This document shows, piece after piece, positions 1 to 5,707 of a DNA stretch of 5,707 nt. The notes beneath the pieces are model-generated. The model saw only the letters and a program-made list of their open reading frames with translations. It did not search any database and was not told where the DNA came from. Positions within the stretch are counted from its first letter, which is position 1; each line of letters opens with the position of its first letter. This DNA is from Lachnospiraceae bacterium (GTDB lineage: Bacteria > Bacillota > Clostridia > Lachnospirales > Lachnospiraceae), in the NCBI GenBank assembly GCA_024694785.1, contig JAILJL010000016.1, forward strand, positions 1 to 5,707, read 5' to 3'. Position numbers and translations under genes: made by a program.

Positions 1-186
1 AGAGTCTTGTGCGATGGTATCGTTAATATCGTTACCAATGATTTCCACATTTTCAATATCATCCGGTCTATATTCCACAATTGTAAGCCATCCGAAGAAA
101 AGTGCTACGCAAAGTATAATTGCGCCTAATATTGATGTAATCCATATAAGGATTTTCTTTAAAGTCCCTTTATTCTTACTTGCCAT
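1..186 (-). CDS. Membrane-anchored protein, N-terminal part only (possible endonuclease/exonuclease/phosphatase family)
   Basis: This is the 5' end of a minus-strand gene; 62 codons are visible and the rest lies beyond the left edge. The ATG at 186-184 has a strong Shine-Dalgarno (AAGGGGG on the minus strand, 200-194) at 7 nt, and the frame is open to the edge. The product has a short lysine-rich head (residues 4-11), one hydrophobic segment at about 12-33 (signal anchor or uncleaved signal), then WLTIVEYRPDDIE and an acidic stretch. A short anchor followed by an 'LT-x-x-EYRP' motif resembles, from memory, clostridial membrane-anchored endonuclease/exonuclease/phosphatase proteins, but none of the catalytic domain is in view. 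The existence of the gene is well supported; the family is a guess. It is transcribed divergently from hydE. Confidence 0.7.
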   Translation of the reverse strand, partial: MASKNKGTLKKILIWITSILGAIILCVALFFGWLTIVEYRPDDIENVEIIGNDINDTIAQDS

Positions 187-216
187 AACAGGACCCCCTT
201 ATAATTATTTACAATA

Positions 217-245
217 AGGATAGCAAAAATGTAGATTAAAGGCAA
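217..245 (-). promoter_or_regulatory. Candidate sigma-A promoter for the leftward gene
   Basis: Read on the minus strand, a TTGCCT -35 box (245-240) is followed by 17 nt and a TATCCT -10 box (222-217), each matching 4 of 6 consensus positions. The predicted start near 210 would leave a leader of about 24 nt that still contains the SD at 200-194. A second pair, TTGCTA/TATAAG with 17 nt, matches slightly better, but its -10 box overlaps the SD and would start transcription too late to include it. Confidence 0.4.
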
Positions 246-256
246 TAAGAACTCTC

Positions 257-286
257 GCCTCTTTAATTATTGATAAGAAAAGAGGC
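257..286. promoter_or_regulatory. Inverted repeat centred on the hydE -35 box, candidate operator
   Basis: GCCTCTTT (257-264) and AAAGAGGC (279-286) form a perfect 8-bp inverted repeat separated by 14 nt. Inside it TTA (267-269) can also pair with TAA (274-276). The centre at 271.5 falls within the TTGATA -35 box of the rightward promoter (270-275), so a dimeric protein bound to both arms would cover that box. No T-tract follows on either strand, so it is not a terminator. The repeat is upstream of the predicted start at about 305, so it would not be in the hydE mRNA, which favours a DNA-binding site. No regulator is identified. Confidence 0.45.
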
Positions 287-298
287 ATATGCTACAAT
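270..298 (+). promoter_or_regulatory. Sigma-A promoter for hydE
   Basis: A -35 box TTGATA (270-275, 5 of 6 matches) is followed by exactly 17 nt and a -10 box TACAAT (293-298, 5 of 6). A TG dinucleotide at 290-291 gives an extended -10 motif (TGC-TACAAT). The expected start is near 305, giving a leader of about 36 nt before the hydE ATG. This is the best promoter-like sequence in the window. Confidence 0.7.
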
Positions 299-340
299 TT
301 CTATGAATAAATACAGTTTATAAATTATGAAGGTGAAAAA

Positions 341-1399
341 ATGAACGTTGAATATAAGGATATAGTTGATAAAGTTAAGAAAACCGAGAGTATTACAAGA
401 GAAGAATTCGGAATCCTGTATAACACGGAGACAAAGGAAGAAAGCGAATACCTTTTTGAAGCTGCAAGAAGCGTAGCACAGGCTTATTTCGGCAAGGCGG
501 TATATCTTCGCGGCCTTATCGAATTTACGAATTATTGTAAGAATGACTGCTATTATTGCGGAATAAGGTGTGGTAATAAAAGTGCGGAGCGCTACAGATT
601 ATCGGAAGAAGAGATTCTTTCCTGTTGTGAGATCGGTGACAAACTGGGATTTAAGACCTTTGTGTTGCAGGGCGGAGAGGATGCCTACTTCACCGATGAT
701 ATGATTTGCGATATAGTCCGTAAGATTAAAGCAAAGTTTCCGAAAGCAGCGGTTACGCTTTCAATAGGCGAGAAATCTTATGAAAGCTATAAGAAGTATT
801 ATGATGCGGGAGCAGACAGATACTTATTAAGACATGAGACTGCGAATGAAGAGCATTATTCAAAGTTACATCCTTCTAATCTCTCGGGCGCACATAGAAA
901 GCAGTGCTTAAGAGACTTAAAGGATATCGGATTCCAGATCGGATGCGGAATAATGGTGGGAACTCCATACCAGACGGATGATAATATCTATGAAGATATA
1001 GAATTCATGAAAGAATTGAAGCCGCATATGATAGGTATAGGACCTTTTATAGCGCATAAAGATACTCCTTTTAAGGACGAGCCTAACGGAAGTGCGGATA
1101 AGACGGTGATTCTACTTGCCATATTAAGATTACTCTTCCCGAAGGTGCTTTTACCTGCTACTACGGCACTTGGAACGGCCGATGTAAAGGGACGCGAACG
1201 TGGAATTCTGGCAGGTGCAAATGTAATTATGCCTAACTTGTCGCCTACCAATGTAAGAGGCAAGTATCTTCTCTATGATGGTAAGATATGTACCGGCGAA
1301 GAGGCAGCAGAATGCAATGTGTGCTTAAGAAGAAGGGTTGAAAGCGTCGGATATAAGGTTGAAGATGTAAGAGGAGATCACCCTGATTTCGTGAAATAG
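341..1399 (+). CDS. hydE: [FeFe]-hydrogenase H-cluster radical SAM maturase HydE
   Basis: HydE is a cytoplasmic radical SAM enzyme that works with HydG and HydF to build the 2Fe subcluster of [FeFe]-hydrogenase; it acts on the Fe(CO)2(CN)-cysteine product of HydG. In this 352-aa protein the SAM [4Fe-4S] motif CX3CX2C is C66, C70, C73, inside IEFTNYCKNDCYYCGIR. GGEDAYF (111-117), RYLLRHETAN (160-169) and GTPYQT (207-212) follow within the barrel. Near the C-terminus C317, C325 and C328 form CX7CX2C, the spacing of the accessory cluster site of Thermotoga maritima HydE (C311, C319, C322). That site and the RHE motif argue against PylB or BioB, the nearest relatives. Length is normal for the family. 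The start has a GAAGGTG SD (329-335) 5 nt upstream and sits behind a good promoter. hydF, hydG and a hydrogenase gene are not in the window. Confidence 0.93.
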   Translation: MNVEYKDIVDKVKKTESITREEFGILYNTETKEESEYLFEAARSVAQAYFGKAVYLRGLIEFTNYCKNDCYYCGIRCGNKSAERYRLSEEEILSCCEIGDKLGFKTFVLQGGEDAYFTDDMICDIVRKIKAKFPKAAVTLSIGEKSYESYKKYYDAGADRYLLRHETANEEHYSKLHPSNLSGAHRKQCLRDLKDIGFQIGCGIMVGTPYQTDDNIYEDIEFMKELKPHMIGIGPFIAHKDTPFKDEPNGSADKTVILLAILRLLFPKVLLPATTALGTADVKGRERGILAGANVIMPNLSPTNVRGKYLLYDGKICTGEEAAECNVCLRRRVESVGYKVEDVRGDHPDFVK

Positions 1400-1446
1400 T
1401 GCGAAATCGCGGGAAAATATGATATCAAACAGAAGAAGGAAAAGTT

Positions 1447-2283
1447 ATGAATAAGAGATTGGAAAATGCATTGTCATATGTATTTATAGTTATAGGTGCG
1501 CTTCTGGCGAGCTTTTCGGTCGTGTGTATCCTGATTCCGAATGATGCGATTGACTACGGAACGGCAGGCATATCGATTATTATAAGTAAGCTTACGGGAT
1601 TTAATCTTTCCCTATGCGTAATATGCTTATTCCTACCGTTCTGGATTGCGGGTATCAGAATTATCGGTATTCGTTTCGGAATTAAATCGCTGGTAGGTTC
1701 GGTCGTATATACGGTCGGACTTGCAATCTTTGAAAAAGTTCCGTTTGAACTTAATACGGAACACTTCCTGGCAGTAGTTTTTGGCGGAGCGATTCTTGGC
1801 CTTGGGCTTGCCATAATCTTAAGATTCGGCGGATGTATCGACGGTTCCGAGATTATAGCCAATATAATTATTAACGCGATTTCGAAAAGAACCGGTAAGA
1901 ACTACGGAATGACCTATATTCTTCTTGGATTTAACGCGTGCGTATATATGGCGACATTTGTGCTTATCAATCGTAACGCGGCCCTTATGAGTTTACTTGT
2001 ATATGTGGTTGCGACATCTGTAATAACCAACGTAACGGATCACTTCGATTCGGTTAAGCAGGTAACGATTATCACGAAAGAACCTGAGAAGCTCATAAGG
2101 GAAATTAAAGATGAGCTTAATAAGACCTGCACATATATGGAGTCCTGCGGAGTTATCGCGGGTAAGAATACGACACTTATATGCTATATAAGTTACTTTG
2201 AATTATCGACTATGAAGGAGATAATCTCGAGAAATAAAGGAACTTTCAGTACGGTATCCACCATTGATGAGATTCTAAGATAA
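1447..2283 (+). CDS. YitT family membrane protein with C-terminal DUF2179
   Basis: This 278-aa inner-membrane protein has the two-part build of the YitT family: an N-terminal block of about six membrane segments (roughly 9-30, 52-72, 80-97, 106-126, 153-173, 178-196) and a soluble DUF2179 domain (about 204-274, beginning KQVTIITKEPEKL and ending FSTVSTIDEIL). The glycine-rich loop FGGCIDGSEIIA (127-138), between segments four and five, corresponds to the family's conserved GG-x-x-DG-(T/S)-E motif. The molecular function of the family is not established; a transport role is often suggested because of the membrane block. The ATG has a GAAGGA SD (1435-1440) 6 nt upstream. Only 47 nt separate it from hydE with no T-tailed hairpin, so co-transcription is likely, though a role in hydrogenase assembly is not implied by the sequence. 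Confidence 0.88.
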   Translation: MNKRLENALSYVFIVIGALLASFSVVCILIPNDAIDYGTAGISIIISKLTGFNLSLCVICLFLPFWIAGIRIIGIRFGIKSLVGSVVYTVGLAIFEKVPFELNTEHFLAVVFGGAILGLGLAIILRFGGCIDGSEIIANIIINAISKRTGKNYGMTYILLGFNACVYMATFVLINRNAALMSLLVYVVATSVITNVTDHFDSVKQVTIITKEPEKLIREIKDELNKTCTYMESCGVIAGKNTTLICYISYFELSTMKEIISRNKGTFSTVSTIDEILR

Positions 2284-2346
2284 AATTAAAAAATTTATTC
2301 GTTTTTTGTAACGAAACATAAGATTCTTGCATTAATAGGTATGGAG

Positions 2347-2354
2347 AAAGGAGG
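2347..2354 (+). promoter_or_regulatory. Shine-Dalgarno site that sets the ECF sigma start at TTG 2362
   Basis: AAAGGAGG is a full-strength anti-SD match lying 7 nt before the TTG at 2362-2364. It lies inside the reading frame if the ATG at 2341 is used instead. That ATG has only TAGG directly adjacent to it and no properly spaced SD, so TTG is the better start. Confidence 0.8.
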
Positions 2355-2361
2355 AAGACGA

Positions 2362-2874
2362 TTGGATAGCGAACAGATATATGTAAAATATGCCAAGAAC
2401 GTGTACAGTTTCCTGATGTCCAAGACGCATGATGCGGAGATTGCGGAAGAAGTAACGCAGGAAACGTTCTACCAGGCTATTAAAAGTATCGATCGCTTTG
2501 ATGAATCGTCATCCGTTACAACCTGGCTTTGTGCTATTGCCAAGAATCAGCTTATGGCTTACTTAAGGAAACATAGGCCTGAAGAACCGCTCAGCGTTGA
2601 AACGGAAGACGGAGAGACAGTTTCTGTTATCGATAAGGTGATGAATGAATCGTCTGCAGAGGCTAAGGCAGTTGAATCCGAGCAGAGAGTCGTGCTAATG
2701 CGGAAACTGCACTATTTGAAAGAACCGTATAGGGAAATTTGTTACTTACGGATTTTTGCGAATCTTTCGTTTAAAGAGATCGGTGATGTGTTCGGAAAGA
2801 GCGAGAACTGGGCGCGAGTTTCATTTTACCGCGGCAAAGAAACCTTAAGGAAGGAGTTTACAGAAAATGAATAA
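2362..2874 (+). CDS. RNA polymerase sigma factor, ECF subfamily (TTG start)
   Basis: This is an alternative sigma factor of the ECF (sigma-70 group 4) type, made only of regions 2 and 4, which directs RNA polymerase to stress-response promoters when released by its anti-sigma factor. From the TTG start it has 170 aa. Region 2 is at about 5-72 (YVKYAKNVYSFLMS, then EIAEEVTQETFYQAI and VTTWLCAIAKNQLMAYLRK). An acidic linker follows (about 73-108). Region 4 is at about 112-166, with helix-turn-helix NLSFKEIGDVFGKSENWARV followed by a basic recognition segment. Starting at the ATG at 2341 would add MEKGGRR, which is simply the SD translated. The stop overlaps the next gene, a zf-HC2 anti-sigma factor, so the two are almost certainly a co-expressed regulatory pair. 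No clear self-regulated ECF promoter could be defined upstream. Confidence 0.92.
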   Translation: MDSEQIYVKYAKNVYSFLMSKTHDAEIAEEVTQETFYQAIKSIDRFDESSSVTTWLCAIAKNQLMAYLRKHRPEEPLSVETEDGETVSVIDKVMNESSAEAKAVESEQRVVLMRKLHYLKEPYREICYLRIFANLSFKEIGDVFGKSENWARVSFYRGKETLRKEFTENE

Positions 2875-3847
2875 TATACCATGTGAAGTAATAAGAGATT
2901 TGCTTCCGTCATATGTGGATAAGCTTACAAGTGAAGTTACGAATGATATTGTTAAGGAACATCTGACAGGTTGCAAGGAATGCACCGGTGAGTATGAAAG
3001 AATGATTGCACCGGAAAAAGTTATTACAAGTGATGATGTAAAAGAGGTTGCTTTCTTAAAGAAGCAGAAGAATAAAGTGAGAAAAGCGATTATCGGCGGA
3101 GTGTTGGCTACGATACTTTGCGTTATCGTTGTGATAGGAATTAAAGTTTGCGCAATAGGTAAGGAATCAAATCCACAGTCGCTTGCGGTTGAGTATACAG
3201 TTAATGATAGAACAGTTGATTTTAAGTGTGAGTTGATGAATGCCGCTTCAGTTGCGAGAATAACCGGAATTTCTTTTGATGCAAAGAACGGAAGGCTGGA
3301 TATTAAGGTAAGAGAAGCGATGCGTATACCGTTTGGTGGTAATACCGAAGTTCGCGGTATATACGAAGCAAATGATAAGTTTAATGAAATCTATCTTAAC
3401 GGCTGGCTTATATGGCAGGATGGTGTTAAGATTTCAAATGATGTAGCAAAGCTCTACCGCTATAAGAATGAATATGTTGGAAATGCAAGTGCAGATGTAA
3501 ATCTTGCATACGCATTGGGCATTAGAGAGACATTCGGGGAGTTTACAAACGAGCTTCATACAAGTGAAGAGCCATATGGCTGGACATTGGTATTTGACGA
3601 TGATTTTAAGACTAAAAAGACTAAGGAAGCGACCGGAGAAGCATTTATAAAGTACGGAACGGTTCTTCTTTCAATGGTGAGAAATCTGAGTTATGTTGAG
3701 TTTAAATATATAGATGGCAGTGAGGAAGTAACGATCAAAGTGACTGCAGAGGATGCGTCCGCTTATATCGGCACAGATGTGAAAAAGGCAGCGGAGACGA
3801 TTGCCGATTTGCAGAGATTGATTAAGTTACTGGGGATAACGCTTTAA
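2867..3847 (+). CDS. Membrane-spanning zinc-finger anti-sigma factor (zf-HC2 type)
   Basis: This 326-aa protein is the likely anti-sigma partner of the ECF factor just upstream. The cytoplasmic head (1-73) carries the zinc-binding anti-sigma pattern: C6 in IPCEVIRDLLPSYVDKL, then H32-x3-C36-x2-C39 in EHLTGCKEC. Basic residues (KKQKNKVRK, 65-73) precede one membrane segment at about 74-96. The remaining 230 residues or so would lie outside the membrane and probably sense or transmit the signal; I do not recognise their family. The gene overlaps the sigma gene by 8 nt, and its SD (AAGGAG, 2851-2856) lies inside that gene, the usual arrangement for translational coupling and balanced amounts of the two. 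The outer domain is large for the zf-HC2 class. The role is inferred from the zinc motif and gene order; the inducing signal is unknown. Confidence 0.87.
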   Translation: MNNIPCEVIRDLLPSYVDKLTSEVTNDIVKEHLTGCKECTGEYERMIAPEKVITSDDVKEVAFLKKQKNKVRKAIIGGVLATILCVIVVIGIKVCAIGKESNPQSLAVEYTVNDRTVDFKCELMNAASVARITGISFDAKNGRLDIKVREAMRIPFGGNTEVRGIYEANDKFNEIYLNGWLIWQDGVKISNDVAKLYRYKNEYVGNASADVNLAYALGIRETFGEFTNELHTSEEPYGWTLVFDDDFKTKKTKEATGEAFIKYGTVLLSMVRNLSYVEFKYIDGSEEVTIKVTAEDASAYIGTDVKKAAETIADLQRLIKLLGITL

Positions 3848-3857
3848 AATGCACTAA

Positions 3858-3898
3858 GGGACGGTTCTTTGGCGCAAAAAGCACCTAATAACCGTCCC
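3858..3898. repeat. 41-nt imperfect GGGACGGTT palindrome (REP/MITE-like)
   Basis: GGGACGGTT (3858-3866) and AACCGTCCC (3890-3898) are perfect 9-bp inverted arms. The interior continues the symmetry: TT with AA, then GGCGC (3871-3875) against GCACC (3881-3885) with one mismatch, around an AAAAA loop (3876-3880). In all 15 of 18 symmetric positions pair. No T-run follows on either strand, so it is not a standard terminator. GGGACGGTTCT...AACCGTCCC palindromes are, as I recall, dispersed in clostridial and Bacillus genomes and sometimes border IS200-like (RAYT) transposases; this looks like one somewhat decayed copy. It fills about half of the 85-nt gap between the anti-sigma and acyltransferase genes. 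Confidence 0.65.
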
Positions 3899-3932
3899 CG
3901 AGTGAGAAACTTATTGGAAATGAGGGCCTTGT

Positions 3933-5000
3933 ATGAGAAAAGCATATCTTGATAATTTACGTTGGGTTGTGGTCGTTATTGTTGCAATATATCACGTGTT
4001 TTACATGTATAATGCCGAAGGAATAGTAGGAACCTTGGGTAAGATTACGGACTTAGAGGTGCAGTACTATGATATGTATCAGTATATTGTATATCCGTGG
4101 TTTATGACGATTCTATTCATAGTATCTGGAATAAGTTCAAGATATGCTCTTGATAAAAGTTCGGGCAGCAAGTTTATTAAGAATAGGACGACAAAGCTTC
4201 TCGTGCCGGTGACGGTAGGACTTTTTGCTTTTCAATTTATCCAGGGATATATTAATATATCTTTTTCGGGAGTTGCAAGCGACCCGACAATGCCGCTTCT
4301 TGGCAAGATAATTGCATGCATTTTAAGCGGAGTCGGCGTTTTATGGTATCTTCAGATGTTGTGGCTCTTTTCACTTGCAATAGTTCTTGTTAAGAAGATT
4401 GATAAGGATCGTCTGTGGAATGTCTGCAGGAAAACACCGGTGTGGGCGCTTTTCTTATTGGTGCTTCCTGTATATGGAGCGGGACAGATACTTAATACAC
4501 CTAAGATAGTGGTATATAGGTTTGGATTATATTTCTTCGCTTTTTTGCTTGGATATTTCGTATTTTCACATGATGAAGTGATTGAGGGCTTGAAAAAATG
4601 GTTCTGGGCATTTGCGGTTGTGGCAGCAGGACTTGGTGTGGCATTTTGCGTAATGTATTTTGGACAAAATTACGCGGATAATCCTGTATATCGTACACCT
4701 ATTTATCTTATGTATGACTGGTTTATGTGTATGGCTTTACTTGGCGGATTCGCAAGATATTTCGATTATACCAATCGCTTTACCAAGTGGATGGGTGATA
4801 GAAGCTGGGGATTATATATATTCCATTATCTCGGAATTTCGGCGGTTGCACTTTTTATCGCTAAGCTGGGTCTTTTGCCGGCATGGGCGTGTTATATCTT
4901 AAGTGCTATATGCGGATTTGCATTGGCATACGGATTATATGCCGTGATATCGAGAATTCCGGGATATAGATGGGCAGTACTTGGAATTAAGAAAAAGTAA
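3933..5000 (+). CDS. Acyltransferase 3 family membrane protein
   Basis: This 355-aa multi-pass protein belongs to the acyltransferase-3 family, whose members move acetyl or other acyl groups across the membrane onto surface glycans, lipids or small molecules. It opens with LDNLRWVVVVIVAIYHVFYM, in which R10 and H21 fit the family's R-x10-H motif in the first membrane segment; H21 is the expected key residue. About ten hydrophobic segments can be counted (near 8-25, 50-67, 89-110, 124-153, 168-183, 195-211, 222-245, 256-275, 290-312, 317-340), the usual number. There is no C-terminal SGNH domain, so it is the stand-alone form rather than an OatA-like fusion. The ATG has a GAGGG SD (3922-3926) at 6 nt. 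The substrate cannot be read from the sequence. It follows the sigma/anti-sigma pair but is separated from it by the palindrome. Confidence 0.88.
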   Translation: MRKAYLDNLRWVVVVIVAIYHVFYMYNAEGIVGTLGKITDLEVQYYDMYQYIVYPWFMTILFIVSGISSRYALDKSSGSKFIKNRTTKLLVPVTVGLFAFQFIQGYINISFSGVASDPTMPLLGKIIACILSGVGVLWYLQMLWLFSLAIVLVKKIDKDRLWNVCRKTPVWALFLLVLPVYGAGQILNTPKIVVYRFGLYFFAFLLGYFVFSHDEVIEGLKKWFWAFAVVAAGLGVAFCVMYFGQNYADNPVYRTPIYLMYDWFMCMALLGGFARYFDYTNRFTKWMGDRSWGLYIFHYLGISAVALFIAKLGLLPAWACYILSAICGFALAYGLYAVISRIPGYRWAVLGIKKK

Positions 5001-5034
5001 TAATTGCGTTATAGAAAAAGAGGATTATTGAGTA

Positions 5035-5707
5035 ATGAGTACGTATGTAGTGGCGGATCCACATGGAAATTATGAGCTTTTTTTACAAGGGCTTAAGAAA
5101 GTTGGGTTTGGGCCTGATGACAGGCTCTATGTAATCGGTGACATTATTGATAAAGGGCCTGATTGCATGGGATTGATGCAATACATTATGGATACCGAGA
5201 ATATGGATTTAATTCTCGGTAATCATGAGCATATGATGCTTAATACGATTGATCTTAACGGAGAAGATAGGTGGGTAGGCAGCGATACCACGCGTTGGAT
5301 TGAACGTAATAACGGTATATTGACTTACAATAAGTATATGGAGCTTCCGATTGAGAAAAGAAGAGAGCTTATTAACTGGCTTCTTACAAGGAAGCTTATT
5401 GAAGAATTGGATATAACGACAGAATCGGGTGAAGTTCAGCGATTCGTATTAACTCATACGTATTATAACGCTGATTATGTCGGAGTTCCGGGTAATGAAG
5501 TTCCGTATGATAAGGCATTTGAGATTCTTTGGTTTTCGATGTTTCGTGACGGAAGTACGCGTTGCGACCGCTCTATATATGATGCTAATCCGGATAAGAT
5601 ATTCATAACGGGACATGTCGGGGTACAGCGTGTAAGAAATGAGTTTGAATCGCTTGATTCTTTATGTGCTTATAAGGATGGCAATTTTATCGATATAGAC
5701 GGCGGTT
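5035..5707 (+). CDS. Metallophosphoesterase, PPP-type (serine/threonine phosphatase or ApaH-like), 3' end missing
   Basis: The frame is open from the ATG at 5035 to the right edge, giving 224 residues with no stop. All metal-site motifs of the PPP/calcineurin-like phosphoesterase fold are visible in order: D8-x-H10-G (VADPHG), G35-D36-x-x-D39-K-G (lysine where arginine is usual), G62-N63-H64-E65, then H141 in VLTHTYY and G193-H194 in the second half. The terminal GNFIDIDGG matches the stretch that usually lies close to the C-terminus of bacterial PrpA/ApaH-like enzymes, so probably only a few tens of residues are missing. It would be a two-metal cytoplasmic hydrolase; phosphoprotein and dinucleoside polyphosphate are both possible substrates and cannot be told apart here. 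The SD AGAGGA (5019-5024) is 10 nt upstream. It starts 34 nt after the acyltransferase, so shared transcription is likely. Confidence 0.87.
   Translation, partial: MSTYVVADPHGNYELFLQGLKKVGFGPDDRLYVIGDIIDKGPDCMGLMQYIMDTENMDLILGNHEHMMLNTIDLNGEDRWVGSDTTRWIERNNGILTYNKYMELPIEKRRELINWLLTRKLIEELDITTESGEVQRFVLTHTYYNADYVGVPGNEVPYDKAFEILWFSMFRDGSTRCDRSIYDANPDKIFITGHVGVQRVRNEFESLDSLCAYKDGNFIDIDGG

Noticed and set aside
14..217. 67-aa plus-strand open frame at the left edge
   Set aside because: It lies antisense to the minus-strand gene, which has a strong SD, a membrane anchor and a good start; the plus-strand frame has no convincing SD or recognisable features.
988..1263. 91-aa minus-strand open frame inside hydE
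   Set aside because: It is a shadow of the conserved hydE reading frame, with no family resemblance.
1554..1862. 102-aa minus-strand open frame inside the YitT gene
   Set aside because: It is proline- and isoleucine-rich in the manner of an antisense shadow and has no independent support.
2298..2317. TTCGTT/AACGAA hairpin and TGTAAC/GAAAC motifs upstream of the sigma gene, considered as a terminator or as a self-regulated ECF promoter
   Set aside because: The 6-bp stem is AT-rich with no T-tract after it. The ECF-like -35 motifs have no CGT-type -10 element 15-17 nt downstream.
3818..3850. TTGATT and TAAAAT as a promoter for the acyltransferase gene
   Set aside because: The spacing is about 21 nt, too long for sigma-A, and no alternative -10 box fits the normal 16-18 nt spacing.
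4501..4902. Two short open frames (minus 4501-4698, plus 4660-4902) inside the acyltransferase gene
   Set aside because: Both overlap a well-supported membrane protein gene in other frames; the hydrophobic look of the plus-strand one follows from the T-rich coding sequence.

Overview
The window reads as a piece of chromosome from a strictly anaerobic, low-to-moderate GC Firmicute, most likely a clostridial or Lachnospiraceae-type bacterium. The reasons are purine-rich Shine-Dalgarno sites, AGA/ATA-rich codon use, a gene for [FeFe]-hydrogenase maturation, and a zf-HC2-type anti-sigma factor of the kind common in clostridia. The genus cannot be named from this sequence alone.

Layout. The left edge holds the 5' end of a minus-strand gene for a membrane-anchored protein, possibly of the endonuclease/exonuclease/phosphatase fold. 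A divergent intergenic region (187-340) separates it from the plus-strand genes. It carries a good sigma-A promoter for the rightward genes, a weaker one for the leftward gene, and an inverted repeat centred on the rightward -35 box. Rightward, hydE (radical SAM maturase of [FeFe]-hydrogenase) is followed after 47 nt by a YitT/DUF2179 membrane protein, probably in the same transcript. After a 57-78 nt gap comes an ECF sigma factor. Its best start is a TTG behind a perfect SD, not the ATG 21 nt upstream. It overlaps by 8 nt a membrane-spanning zinc-finger anti-sigma factor. An 85-nt gap follows, occupied by a 41-nt imperfect GGGACGGTT palindrome. Then come an acyltransferase-3 family membrane protein and, after 34 nt, a PPP-type metallophosphoesterase that runs off the right edge.

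How they may work together. The sigma/anti-sigma pair is the clearest functional unit: an envelope-sensing switch in which the anti-sigma holds the sigma factor at the membrane. The acyltransferase next to it modifies an envelope glycan or lipid in most characterised relatives, so it is a reasonable but unproven regulon member. hydE stands without hydF, hydG or a hydrogenase gene in the window, so its partners must be elsewhere. No rRNA, tRNA, CRISPR, insertion sequence or phage gene was seen, no convincing intrinsic terminator was found between the plus-strand genes, and nothing here is clearly a new biological system. The palindrome, the promoter-centred inverted repeat and the uncharacterised sensor domain of the anti-sigma factor are the items most worth a second look.
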